48,490 nt of DNA from NORP240 sp046047495. GTDB lineage: Bacteria; Pseudomonadota; Gammaproteobacteria; Pseudomonadales; Pseudohongiellaceae. Location of the stretch: positions 1 through 48,490 of the forward strand of contig JBJOHV010000019.1 in the NCBI GenBank assembly GCA_046047495.1. The letters are read 5' to 3'. Of the stretch, positions 15,690 through 23,717 are shown one piece after another. The position numbers and the translations under genes were made by a program. Numbering within the stretch: position 1 is the stretch's first letter; the number at the start of each line of letters is the position of its first letter. The notes under the pieces were generated by a model. That model was not told where the DNA came from. It searched no databases and saw only the letters and a list, made by a program, of their open reading frames with translations.

Positions 15690-16947
15690 TGCTGACCTCC
15701 CCGGCGCTGTTAACTGCCCAACTCTGAATGCCGTTGAAGTGATAGCGGTTGAAGGTGCCGACCTCGCTCATCCAGGAATCCCGGCTGGGCTGCACATTGC
15801 CCCGTTCGTCCGTGGCGCGACTCTGCAGCACCGCAGGCCCGCCCTGCCATTGCCACGGCAGACGGAATCGCACCAGGGCCTTGCGTTTCACATCGGATTG
15901 CAGTTCCGCGTCGGCCCAGCTGCGTCCGCCATCAGCGGAGACTTCCACCCTGCGAATACTGCCATGACCCGACCAGGCAATGCCGGAAATCTGGTAGATG
16001 CCGGCACCCTTCAACAGCATGTCGCCCGAGGGGGCGGTGATGACGGATTTGCTGCCCATGGGAAAGGTGAACTGCAGGCTCTGGCGATTCGCCAGGGTGT
16101 CGGTGTATTTGGAGGTTTCGTCCCTGAACTGGGCCGGCGACTCGGCCAGCTTGATCTGGGTCAGCCATTTGACGCTGACATTGCCCTCCCAGCCGGGCAC
16201 GAACAGGCGCATGGGATACCCCTGTTCCGGCCGCACCGGTTCGCCGTTCTGGAACAGGGCAACCAGCACATCGTCCAGTGCCTTGCCCAGGGGGATCGAG
16301 CGGCCCATGCTGGCGGCATCGGCGCCCACCGCCTGGATCCAGCGCGCACCCTCGGAAATGCCGGCCTCATCCAGCAGCACGGACAACGGAATGCCCGTCC
16401 ATTCGGCACAGGACACCAGGCCATGGATGGCGCCGGCACTGCCACCGGGGGCCGTGCTGCCGGTCAGTGCGCCGCTGTTGCCTGAGCATTCCAGAAAATG
16501 GATGCGGCTGACCATGGGATAACGCAACAGGTCCTCGTAGGCAAATGCCAGGGGTTGCCGTACCAGACCGTTGATCACCAGCCGGTGCTGGGCGGGATCG
16601 ATGGCCGGCACCCCGGCATGGTGACGTTCGAAATGCAGGCTGTTAGGGGTGATACTGCCCTGCAGCAGTTCCAGGGGTGAACGGGAAGATCCCGAGCCCG
16701 GTGAAAGCGCGCCGCTGGGGGGTGCCAGACGGCGGTAATCGGCTGCATGGGGGGAGGGCTGGCCGTAGTCGGATGGGCCCGGACCCGGCATGCGGGACCA
16801 GGCCGGCATGCTCAGCCCGGCATTGTCAGCGGCCAGCAGGGGACGTGCCATCAGGGTCCCCATACCGAGGGCACCCAGGCCCAGCAGATGACGCCGATGC
16901 AACAGACCGTTGCCGGCCACCCTTTCCAGTTTTTCTTGGTTATTCAT
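15676..16947 (-). CDS. Sulfite dehydrogenase molybdenum subunit (SoxC/SorA-like)
   Basis: A 423-residue member of the sulfite oxidase family. A twin-arginine signal (HRRHLLGLGALG, Arg18-19) indicates Tat export after cofactor insertion. The molybdenum-ligating cysteine is C154 in HFLECSGNSG. Further family blocks are GLVSCAEWTGIPLSVLL, RLFVPGWEGNVSVKWL and the C-terminal dimerisation domain with GIAWSGHGSIRRVEVSADGG. It oxidises sulfite or another sulfur species in the periplasm and gives electrons to the overlapping cytochrome gene product. No other sox genes (soxXYZAB) are in the window, so it may be a stand-alone sulfite dehydrogenase rather than part of a thiosulfate pathway. Confidence 0.92.
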   Translation of the reverse strand: MNNQEKLERVAGNGLLHRRHLLGLGALGMGTLMARPLLAADNAGLSMPAWSRMPGPGPSDYGQPSPHAADYRRLAPPSGALSPGSGSSRSPLELLQGSITPNSLHFERHHAGVPAIDPAQHRLVINGLVRQPLAFAYEDLLRYPMVSRIHFLECSGNSGALTGSTAPGGSAGAIHGLVSCAEWTGIPLSVLLDEAGISEGARWIQAVGADAASMGRSIPLGKALDDVLVALFQNGEPVRPEQGYPMRLFVPGWEGNVSVKWLTQIKLAESPAQFRDETSKYTDTLANRQSLQFTFPMGSKSVITAPSGDMLLKGAGIYQISGIAWSGHGSIRRVEVSADGGRSWADAELQSDVKRKALVRFRLPWQWQGGPAVLQSRATDERGNVQPSRDSWMSEVGTFNRYHFNGIQSWAVNSAGEVSNVYA

Positions 16948-17073
16948 GGGAGTGACTCACTGTTTCCGGGATGGGCCTGCAACTTTGCCAATTGCCGGAA
17001 GATTAAGCAAGGGTCAGTCTGAGTGGCGTAAAAAGGGATGTGTTACCCTTGCCGCTCTATCGGAGGACTGCCC

Positions 17074-18048
17074 ATGGCCGCACAACAACAAGTGAAGATC
17101 AACAGTGGTTTCGGAGCCCGTTCCGAACCGGCGGACATCCTGGCGGGTGTGGATCTGGGGGGTAAAACTGCCCTGGTCACCGGCGGTTACAGTGGTATCG
17201 GTCTGGAAACCACCCGGGCCCTGCTGACGGCCGGCGCCCGGGTCCATGTGCCCGTTCGCAACCTGGACAAGGCCCGTCAGACACTCGGCGACCTGGTAGA
17301 CCAGGTGGAGCTGGGGCAGATGGATCTGTCGGATCTGGACTCGGTGCGCCGTTATGCCCGGGATGTGGCCGCGCAAACCACCCGCCTGGATATCCTGATC
17401 AATAACGCCGGCATCATGGCCCCTCCGGAAACCCGCAGCGGCGACGGCTGGGAGAGCCAGTTTGCCGTGAATCATCTGGGCCACTTCGAGCTCACCCGGG
17501 CGCTGCTGCCGCTGCTGCTGCGGGCGGGGGGAGCGCGGGTGGTGTGTTTGTCCTCCACCGCTCACCGCCGTTCCGACATCCGCTGGGATGATCTGCATTT
17601 CCGGCGCGACCCCTATGACAAATGGATCGCCTACGGGCAGTCGAAGACCGCCAATGCCCTGTTTGCCCTGGGCCTGGACCTCAAATTCCGGGATCAGGGG
17701 CTGCGGGCCTTTGCCGTGCATCCCGGCGGCATCCTGACACCCCTGCAGCGTCATCTGCCCCTGGAGGAAATGGTGGCGCTGGGCTGGACCGACAAGGATG
17801 GCAACATCAGCGAGCAGGTCAAGGCGCTGTTTAAAACCCCCAGCCAGGGCTGCACCACCACCCTGTGGGCGGCCACCAATCCCCGGTTGCAGAACCTCGG
17901 TGGAGTGTATTGCGAGGATTGTGATGTGGCGGAACTGGCGACAGCCGACACGCCGCGCTTTCGTGGAGTGGCTGCCTGGGCGGTTGATGACGACAGCGCC
18001 CTACGACTGTGGGACGTCTCCGAGCAGCTGCTGGAATCCGCCCGTTGA
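17074..18048 (+). CDS. Short-chain dehydrogenase/reductase
   Basis: A 324-residue classical SDR. It has the cofactor motif TGGYSGIGLETTRAL, NNAGIM at the end of strand 4, the catalytic Ser in CLSSTAHR, and the active-site Tyr and Lys in YGQSKTANALFAL, followed by HPGGILTPLQRHL. The layout resembles retinol-dehydrogenase-like or WW-oxidoreductase-like bacterial SDRs; substrate is unknown. ATG 17074 has GGAGG about 8 nt upstream. The stop TGA at 18046-18048 overlaps the probable TTG start of the esterase gene, which points to translational coupling. An 8-bp inverted repeat (17007-17014 with 17045-17052) lies in the leader. Confidence 0.9.
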   Translation: MAAQQQVKINSGFGARSEPADILAGVDLGGKTALVTGGYSGIGLETTRALLTAGARVHVPVRNLDKARQTLGDLVDQVELGQMDLSDLDSVRRYARDVAAQTTRLDILINNAGIMAPPETRSGDGWESQFAVNHLGHFELTRALLPLLLRAGGARVVCLSSTAHRRSDIRWDDLHFRRDPYDKWIAYGQSKTANALFALGLDLKFRDQGLRAFAVHPGGILTPLQRHLPLEEMVALGWTDKDGNISEQVKALFKTPSQGCTTTLWAATNPRLQNLGGVYCEDCDVAELATADTPRFRGVAAWAVDDDSALRLWDVSEQLLESAR

Positions 18049-19046
18049 GCCGAGCCATCCTGTTGCTGTGGGCTGTGCTGCTGTGCAGCCCACCGGCGTT
18101 GAGCCAGCCGCCACCCAGTCTGCAACTGGCGGAAGCCCCCATCCCGGCAGGGCTGCAAACCGTGGAGTTCTTCAGCCCGGCGGTGGCGCGCACCATGAAG
18201 TTCGATATCGTGCTGCCGGCATCCTATGACGAGAGTGAGCAGCGTTATCCGGTGGTGTATCTGTTGCACGGTTACATGCAGAACTACACCGTCTGGGGTC
18301 GCAATCTGAATGGGGCGTATTACGCGCGGGCACTGGATGATCTCATCCTGGTCATGCCCGATGGAGGCAACACCTGGTTCGTCAATCATGCCGGACAAGA
18401 CGGCGCGCCTGCGGATAATTGGGAGGACCATCTCATTGAGGATGTCATCGGCTACGTGGACGGCCACTACCGCACGGAGGCGCGTCGCGAAGGGCGGGCC
18501 ATCGCGGGGCTATCCATGGGGGGCTTCGCGGCGGTGAGTCTTGGTTTACGACACCCCCACATGTTCGTCTCCGTCGGCAGCACCAGCGGCGCCCTCAGCT
18601 ATGCCCGCGGCGAGGCAGAACGCATTCGCCAGGGCATCCCGTTTCAGCCGCGGCAACGTCCGGCTGACATGCAGGCCCAGATCGCCGCAGCCGATGCGCA
18701 GATTTCACGCATCATCGACATACCGGGATTCAGCACTCAGGAGGAGCGCACCCCTTCCCGGGCAGCCTTCAACACCGTGGTGGAGGCTGAAGCCTACGAT
18801 CCGTTCACCATCATCTATACGGTCCCCAAGAGCCAGCTGCCCCATTTTTATCTGGATGCCGGCACCGAGGATGGCTTGATGGCCGAAGCGCGGGAGTTGT
18901 TGGGAATATTGCTGCTGAACAATGTTGCCGTGGATTTCATGCAGGCGCATGGCGCCCACAACTCCGAGTACTGGCGCCGCTCCATCGGGCATATGCTGAC
19001 TATCCAGAATGAGGTGATGCAGCGCGCCCTGGGTCATCGACCCTGA
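18045..19046 (+). CDS. Secreted esterase (esterase D family)
   Basis: A 333-residue exported alpha/beta hydrolase of the putative esterase family (PF00756-like). The signal peptide ILLLWAVLLCSPPALSQ is followed by KFDIVLPASY, YPVVYLLHGYMQNYTVW, LVMPDGGNTWFVNH, and the nucleophile elbow GLSMGGFAAV with Ser157. The late acidic motif YLDAGTEDG and His in AHGAHNSEYW complete a triad. I prefer the TTG start at 18045, which overlaps the SDR stop as TTGA and opens the signal peptide cleanly; GTG 18009 is an alternative. Acts in the periplasm or outside on an ester not identifiable here. Confidence 0.87.
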   Translation: MSRAILLLWAVLLCSPPALSQPPPSLQLAEAPIPAGLQTVEFFSPAVARTMKFDIVLPASYDESEQRYPVVYLLHGYMQNYTVWGRNLNGAYYARALDDLILVMPDGGNTWFVNHAGQDGAPADNWEDHLIEDVIGYVDGHYRTEARREGRAIAGLSMGGFAAVSLGLRHPHMFVSVGSTSGALSYARGEAERIRQGIPFQPRQRPADMQAQIAAADAQISRIIDIPGFSTQEERTPSRAAFNTVVEAEAYDPFTIIYTVPKSQLPHFYLDAGTEDGLMAEARELLGILLLNNVAVDFMQAHGAHNSEYWRRSIGHMLTIQNEVMQRALGHRP

Positions 19047-19050
19047 TGCC

Positions 19051-19827
19051 TCAGGAGGCTGGCGGTGTGGCGGTATCGCCGGATGGTGAAGCCGCCGGGC
19101 CGACAGCCACCGGAACCAGTGCCATGCGGGAGGTCACCAGGGCCTTGAGGGTCGAGGACTCGAACTCGCGACGGTACAGCACAAACAGGATGACGGCACA
19201 GGCGCTGATGAAAACCCAGGCATTGATGAACCAGCCCAGAGCAGCCAGGGCGAAGTAATAAGCCCGCAGACCAAAATTGTAGCTGTGGGCGGCACGATCC
19301 AATACCTTGGCCACGGCATCAAAATTGCGTTCGGCGGTGGTGGCACGGAACTCCCTGGGTTCCTGATAGTAGCGGACTGTGTGGAACGATGACCCGAACA
19401 GTATGAAGCAAAAGCCGTACTGCCGGATTGACCAGGTGAAGGTGAAGAACGCGTAGGTAAAAATGATGATGAGCAGCAGCAGTTTTACCTGCACGGTTTG
19501 TACGGATACCGCCGACACGAAACTCAGTGACGACAGATTCATGAAGACGTCGCTGGCGGTGCTCAGCACTGTCACCAGGCTGGCCAGGATCAGCAGGGAG
19601 GTGGACGCAAAAAAGGATACCTGTTTCTCGAGGCTGGCCAACAGTTCCGCATCAACCTCACTCATGCCATTGGTGCTGAGCTTTGCCACCCATTCCTTGC
19701 GGAAGAGGTACAGCACGCTGGACAGGCTGTTGCGCCGGCGGGCCGCCATACGGGCAAAAATGCTGTAGCCTGTCCAGGTGATCACGAACCAGGCAAAGCT
19801 GATGAAATCCAGTGTGGTGAAGGTCAT
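19051..19827 (-). CDS. DUF599 family membrane protein
   Basis: A 258-residue integral membrane protein with about four helices. DUF599 traits: N-terminal FTTLDFISFAWFVITWTGY, the cytoplasmic SLSSVLYLFRKEWV, KQVSFFASTSLLILASLVTVLS, and TYAFFTFTWSIRQYGFC. The function of DUF599 is unknown. The start is set at ATG 19827; the upstream in-frame reading adds a proline- and arginine-rich stretch unlike the family. It converges with the esterase gene, leaving a 4-nt gap. Confidence 0.85.
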   Translation of the reverse strand: MTFTTLDFISFAWFVITWTGYSIFARMAARRRNSLSSVLYLFRKEWVAKLSTNGMSEVDAELLASLEKQVSFFASTSLLILASLVTVLSTASDVFMNLSSLSFVSAVSVQTVQVKLLLLIIIFTYAFFTFTWSIRQYGFCFILFGSSFHTVRYYQEPREFRATTAERNFDAVAKVLDRAAHSYNFGLRAYYFALAALGWFINAWVFISACAVILFVLYRREFESSTLKALVTSRMALVPVAVGPAASPSGDTATPPAS

Positions 19828-19954
19828 TGTACTCAGGTGCTCATGCCATGGCCCGGCTGGCGGCAGCCAACGGGTGCGGGGTGTCAATTGGCGCGGCATT
19901 ATAACCAATTTCCCCGGCCTTGATCAGTCCAGACCATGAGGATTGCCTGACAGC

Positions 19955-21466
19955 ATGCCTACCGCCCCTCCGCTACTGAGCCTGCGCCGCTTGCACTGCC
20001 GGCTGGATGCCCGCCGGCAGCTGGTGGTGGACCGCCTGGACATCCGCCGCGGCGAGCACTGGTGTGTGTTCGGCGGCAATGGTGCCGGCAAGACTCTGCT
20101 GGCGACTGTTCTGCAGGGACGATTGCCCGCCTGCCAGTCAGCCCTTACGCTGGCGCCCGGTTTCGAGCCGCGCCGGGATCTGCTGCCGGTATCCTTCGAA
20201 GAGCAGCGCCGCCTGTGGGAACAGGACAACCGTCACGACATCAGTGAATACAACGCCAATGCCCAGGATGCAGGCACCATTGTGCTGCAACTCATCCTGC
20301 AGGGCAGGGCGTTGGCAGCCGATCTGCAGCCGGAGTTGAATCGGCTGTTGGCGGAATTGCAGATCGCTGACCTCGCCCAACAGGGCATCCGCTTTCTGTC
20401 CTCTGGACAGCTGCGCAAGGCCATGCTGGCCCGGGCCCTGTTCGCCCGGCAGCTGGGCCTGGATGCGGTGCTGCTGCTGGACGATCCACTGGAGTCCATC
20501 GACCGCGAGTCTCGGGACGCCATACAGCGATTGTTGAAGGGCTGGATGGATGACAGCACCTGCAGTATCCAGTTGTGCCGGCGACGCAGCGAGATTCTGC
20601 CCGGCATCACCCATCTGGCCTTGCTGTCAGACCTGCGGGTGGTGCAGCAGGGTCCTCTGGATGAGGTGCTTGCCTCCGCCGCCTGCCGTGAACTGTGGCA
20701 GGAGCGGCCGATCCCGCCGGTGGTGCTGCCGCCGACCCCACCCGCCAGCACAGCTGTCACGGAATCCGAACCGTTGATCGAGTTGGTGGATGTCGAGTTG
20801 GCCTATGGCGGGAGAGCGGTGTTGTCCGACATCAACTGGCGGCTGGAACGTGGCCGGCACGTGCTGATCGAAGGCCCCAATGGCTGCGGCAAATCGTCAT
20901 TGCTGGGCCTGATCGATGGGGACAATCACAAGGCCTATGGGCAACGGGTGAGCCTGTTCGGCCGGCGCCGCGGCAGCGGCGAGTCGGTGTGGGACATCAA
21001 GCGCTTTTTCGGTGTGGTCTCCAACGAGCTGCATGGCAAATACGTGCGGGGCTGGCGGGTGCTGGACGTGGTGGTGTCAGGCTTTTTCGACTCGGTGGGC
21101 CTGTATCAGGACAGCGGTGCCAGTCAGGCCGATGCGGCCCGCGCCTGGCTCAGGGCTTTCGGCATCGATGCGCTGGCCCGTGACTTTTATCACACCTTGT
21201 CATTTGGCCAGCAGCGCCTGGTTCTGCTGGCCCGCGCCATGGTGAAGAATCCTGCCGTGCTGATCCTGGATGAGCCCTGCGTGGGGCTGGATGATCACTT
21301 CCGTCGTCTCATCCTGGCCGTGGTGGATGGGATCGCCGCCCAGACCAGTACACAGATCATCTATGTGAGTCACACCGTTGGAGAGGCCCCGGACTGCATC
21401 AATCAGTGGCTGCGTTTCGTGCCCGGCAGGACAGGAACCCATACCCTTCGGGTCAGCGACGGGTAA
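19955..21466 (+). CDS. modF: Molybdate-linked ABC ATPase ModF
   Basis: A 503-residue cytoplasmic protein with two fused ABC ATPase domains. Domain 1 has Walker A GGNGAGKT and the signature LSSGQLRKAMLARAL. Domain 2 has Walker A GPNGCGKSS, signature LSFGQQRLVLLARAM and Walker B AVLILDEP. The block LFGRRRGSGESVWDIK matches E. coli ModF (PhrA) almost exactly, and overall layout agrees. The role of ModF is not settled; it is linked to molybdate uptake by operon position in enterobacteria, yet no modABC genes are present here. ATG 19955 is preferred, with GAGGA 12 nt upstream; TTG 19943 is an alternative. Its 3' end overlaps the convergent lipoprotein gene by 14 nt. Confidence 0.9.
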   Translation: MPTAPPLLSLRRLHCRLDARRQLVVDRLDIRRGEHWCVFGGNGAGKTLLATVLQGRLPACQSALTLAPGFEPRRDLLPVSFEEQRRLWEQDNRHDISEYNANAQDAGTIVLQLILQGRALAADLQPELNRLLAELQIADLAQQGIRFLSSGQLRKAMLARALFARQLGLDAVLLLDDPLESIDRESRDAIQRLLKGWMDDSTCSIQLCRRRSEILPGITHLALLSDLRVVQQGPLDEVLASAACRELWQERPIPPVVLPPTPPASTAVTESEPLIELVDVELAYGGRAVLSDINWRLERGRHVLIEGPNGCGKSSLLGLIDGDNHKAYGQRVSLFGRRRGSGESVWDIKRFFGVVSNELHGKYVRGWRVLDVVVSGFFDSVGLYQDSGASQADAARAWLRAFGIDALARDFYHTLSFGQQRLVLLARAMVKNPAVLILDEPCVGLDDHFRRLILAVVDGIAAQTSTQIIYVSHTVGEAPDCINQWLRFVPGRTGTHTLRVSDG

Positions 21467-21995
21467 TGGTGATGTTGGCGTATCCGGCATTATTGCCGTA
21501 GAAGCCAAAGGCGTCATTGACGTGCAGGCTGGCCTTGCCGGTGCAGGTGGCACGGTAAAGCCAGGTGCCCTGTTCGGCATCGTAGTCCAGTTCCGTGAAG
21601 CCCTTGAGGCTTTCGCCCGGACAATTGTCCTGATACACCATCAATTCAAACCAGCGGTGTGACCGTGAGCGTTTGAGCATGCCATAGAATTCCCTGGGCA
21701 TGAGGCTGTCGGCAAAGCCGTCCACACCGAGGGATTCACCCCGCTCATTGGTGTCGATGCTGCCGTCGATCCAGTTGCTGAGCAGGCTTATCCCGATGTC
21801 GTAGTCCACACCCGCCAGCATGGCCACACCGCTGTCGGCCCGGGAATCACTGGTGAAGAAGCGCAGGGTGGCGGATTCGCCCGGCTGCAGTTCCACGCCG
21901 GGATCACCCTCGTACAGATAGGGCAGGCGCAGGTTGTAGGTACAGGCGGACAGAACGGACAGCAACGACAGTAAGGGCAGCAAAGCGACTCGCAT
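21453..21995 (-). CDS. Small lipoprotein of unknown function
   Basis: A 180-residue protein with a lipoprotein signal peptide ending in the lipobox LSAC (Cys18). The rest reads as a beta-rich soluble domain (PGESATLRFFTSD, GVDYDIGISLLSNW, WFELMVYQDNCPGE, GTWLYRATCTGKASL) with two further cysteines that could bond. I recognise no family. It would be anchored to the inner or outer membrane on the periplasmic side. It is the last gene before modF on the opposite strand and lies 20 nt downstream of dmeF on its own strand. Confidence 0.75.
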   Translation of the reverse strand: MRVALLPLLSLLSVLSACTYNLRLPYLYEGDPGVELQPGESATLRFFTSDSRADSGVAMLAGVDYDIGISLLSNWIDGSIDTNERGESLGVDGFADSLMPREFYGMLKRSRSHRWFELMVYQDNCPGESLKGFTELDYDAEQGTWLYRATCTGKASLHVNDAFGFYGNNAGYANITITRR

Positions 21996-22015
21996 GGTGA
22001 TTCCTTCAGGCAGAT

Positions 22016-22993
22016 TCAGTCGGGGTAAGCGTGAACCTCAATGGTGACATGGTCAAGTCCCAGGGTGGCCGGCAGCCGCGCCTTGTAATAGTCCGGTGAT
22101 CTGGGCTCACGGGACACCACGGTGATCACTGCGGCATCGGTGGCAGGGCCAACGGACCACAGGTGCAAGTCCACGATTTGGGTGTGTCCTGGCACCTCCA
22201 GATACTCTGCGATGGCACGCCGGCGGGCCAGGGGAGCCTGGGCATCCAGCAGGACGCTGCTGGTGCTGCGCAGCAGGCCGAGGGACCAGCGTGCCACCAG
22301 AATCGCCCCCACGATGCCCATGACCGGGTCCATCCAGGCGGCACCGAAATACTTGCCCGCCAGCAGGGCCACGATGGCCAGCAGGGAGGTGAGGGCATCG
22401 GCCAGTACGTGCAGGTAGGCGGAACGCAGGTTGTGATCCGGGCGGGGAGCGTGATGACCGTGGTGATCATGATCATGATCATGATCGTCATCATGGTCAT
22501 GGTCATGGTCATGGTCGTGGTCGTGATGGTGATGATGACCATCACCCAGCACCACCACGGAAAACCCATTCACCAGCAGTCCCAGTACCGCCACGGCAAT
22601 GGCTTGGTCGAAGGCGATGGCCACCGGGTTCAACAGGCGGCTGAGGCTCTCCCAGGCCATGATGGCCGCGAACACCGCCAGCAGCACGGCCCCGGTATAG
22701 CCTCCCAGTGTGTTGACCTTGCCGGTACCGAAACTGAAGCGTGCGCTGCTGGCATGCTTGCGGGCATAGATGTAGGCGAACGCCGCGATGCCCAATGCCA
22801 CGGCGTGGGAACCCATGTGCAGGCCATCCGCGAGCAGGGCCATGGAGCCGAACACCAGGCCGGCCGTGATCTCCAGCACCATCATGGCGGTGGTGAGGCC
22901 GATCACCACCAGGGTGCGGGTTTCCCCCGGCTGTTTCCTGTCCTGTCCGAAGGTATGGCTGTGGCGCCAGGCTGCCAGGCGTTCTTCCTGCAT
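22016..22993 (-). CDS. dmeF: Cation diffusion facilitator, Co/Ni efflux (DmeF-like)
   Basis: A 325-residue CDF transporter. It exports divalent metal (Co2+, Ni2+ or related) in exchange for protons across the inner membrane. The DmeF subgroup is indicated by the N-terminal RLAAWRHSHTFGQD, SMALLADGLHMGSHAVALGIAAFAYIYARKHA, FGTGKVNTLGGY, a His/Asp-rich cytoplasmic loop at about residues 152-185, DHNLRSAYLHVLADALTSLLAIVALLAGK and WMDPVMGIVGAILVARW. The metal-site HxxxD pairs (ADGLHMGSH; HVLAD) are present. The start is ATG 22993; the longer reading upstream is in antisense to the divergent PTP-like gene. No dmeR regulator is visible beside it. A 5-3-5 dyad (TTACC/GGTAA, 23002-23014) lies just upstream. 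Confidence 0.9.
   Translation of the reverse strand: MQEERLAAWRHSHTFGQDRKQPGETRTLVVIGLTTAMMVLEITAGLVFGSMALLADGLHMGSHAVALGIAAFAYIYARKHASSARFSFGTGKVNTLGGYTGAVLLAVFAAIMAWESLSRLLNPVAIAFDQAIAVAVLGLLVNGFSVVVLGDGHHHHHDHDHDHDHDHDDDHDHDHDHHGHHAPRPDHNLRSAYLHVLADALTSLLAIVALLAGKYFGAAWMDPVMGIVGAILVARWSLGLLRSTSSVLLDAQAPLARRRAIAEYLEVPGHTQIVDLHLWSVGPATDAAVITVVSREPRSPDYYKARLPATLGLDHVTIEVHAYPD
22465..22524. repeat. Hexanucleotide tandem repeat coding the His-Asp loop of DmeF
   Basis: Ten consecutive 6-nt units, read on the plus strand as three GATCAT, one GATCGT, one CATCAT, three GGTCAT and two GGTCGT. On the coding (minus) strand they give alternating His and Asp. Units are near-identical, so the tract could change length by slippage in multiples of six without breaking the frame. 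Confidence 0.85.
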
Positions 22994-23068
22994 GGTTGCA
23001 TTTACCGCTGGTAATAAAGCGCGAATTTTATATGATCTGGCAACCGGAAACGACGCAAGGAACCCGTC

Positions 23069-23653
23069 ATGAAAACACCGTTTGTCACACTGAGCCTCAT
23101 AATGACTTTGGGTATGACCATGAACTACAGCCACGGACTCGAGGAACTCGCCGCCGACCTGGCGGCCATCAGCAATTTCCGCCAGTACAGCGAGACCTTC
23201 GCCAGCGCCGGGCAGCCTTCCCGGGAGCAGTTTCCCCTGTTGAAGGAGAACGGCTTCGAGCGCATCGTCTATTTGGCCTTCACCAACAATCCCACGGCGG
23301 TGGCGGATGAGGACGTGGTGGTGAAGGGCCTTGGCATGGAATATCTCCACGTGCCGGTGGATTTCAACAATCCGCTGCCCAGCGATTTCTACGCCTTTGC
23401 CGATGCCATGCGCCGGGGCCAGGACCGCAAGACCCTGTTGCATTGCCAGGTCAATTTCCGCGCCACCGCCTTCAGTTTTCTTTACCGTGTGATCTACGAA
23501 GAGGTGCCGGTGGCCCAGGCCAAGGCGGACATGAACACGGTGTGGCAGCCCAACGAGGTGTGGCGGGATTTTATCTTCACGGTGCTGGCGGAGAACGATC
23601 TGTCACCCGAGTGCGAGGGATGTGACTGGACACCGCCGCCGCCGCGGCAATAA
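23069..23653 (+). CDS. Exported protein tyrosine phosphatase-like protein
   Basis: A 194-residue protein with a hydrophobic N-terminus that may be a signal peptide (VTLSLIMTLGMTMNYSHG). The central segment FERIVYLAFTNNPTA, YLHVPVDFNNPLPSDF and LLHCQVNFRATAFSFLYR follows the dual-specificity phosphatase fold, with the P-loop cysteine C126 and R131. The spacing is C-x4-R as in DUF442-like phosphatases, not the classical C-x5-R, so activity is uncertain. A cysteine pair (CEGCDW) near the end is of unknown use. The gene is divergent from dmeF and ends at a strong terminator. Confidence 0.78.
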   Translation: MKTPFVTLSLIMTLGMTMNYSHGLEELAADLAAISNFRQYSETFASAGQPSREQFPLLKENGFERIVYLAFTNNPTAVADEDVVVKGLGMEYLHVPVDFNNPLPSDFYAFADAMRRGQDRKTLLHCQVNFRATAFSFLYRVIYEEVPVAQAKADMNTVWQPNEVWRDFIFTVLAENDLSPECEGCDWTPPPPRQ

Positions 23654-23677
23654 GCGGACAAAACGAGAGCAGGCAAA

Positions 23678-23706
23678 AAAAAAGCCCCGCATCGCGGGGC
23701 TTTTTT
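23678..23706. terminator. Bidirectional terminator
   Basis: GCCCCGC (23684-23690) and GCGGGGC (23694-23700) form a hairpin with loop ATC, preceded by a run of A and followed by a run of T. It can stop the PTP-like gene on the plus strand and the copper monooxygenase gene on the minus strand, which converge here. Confidence 0.92.
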
Positions 23707-23717
23707 ATGGGTGAGGA

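Noticed and set aside
22465..22524. CRISPR-like repeat array
   Set aside because: The units are contiguous 6-mers inside a gene, with no spacers.
22994..23443. N-terminal extension of DmeF to a 475-residue reading
   Set aside because: The extra 150 codons lie opposite the PTP-like gene and lack CDF likeness; ATG 22993 gives the normal DmeF N-terminus.
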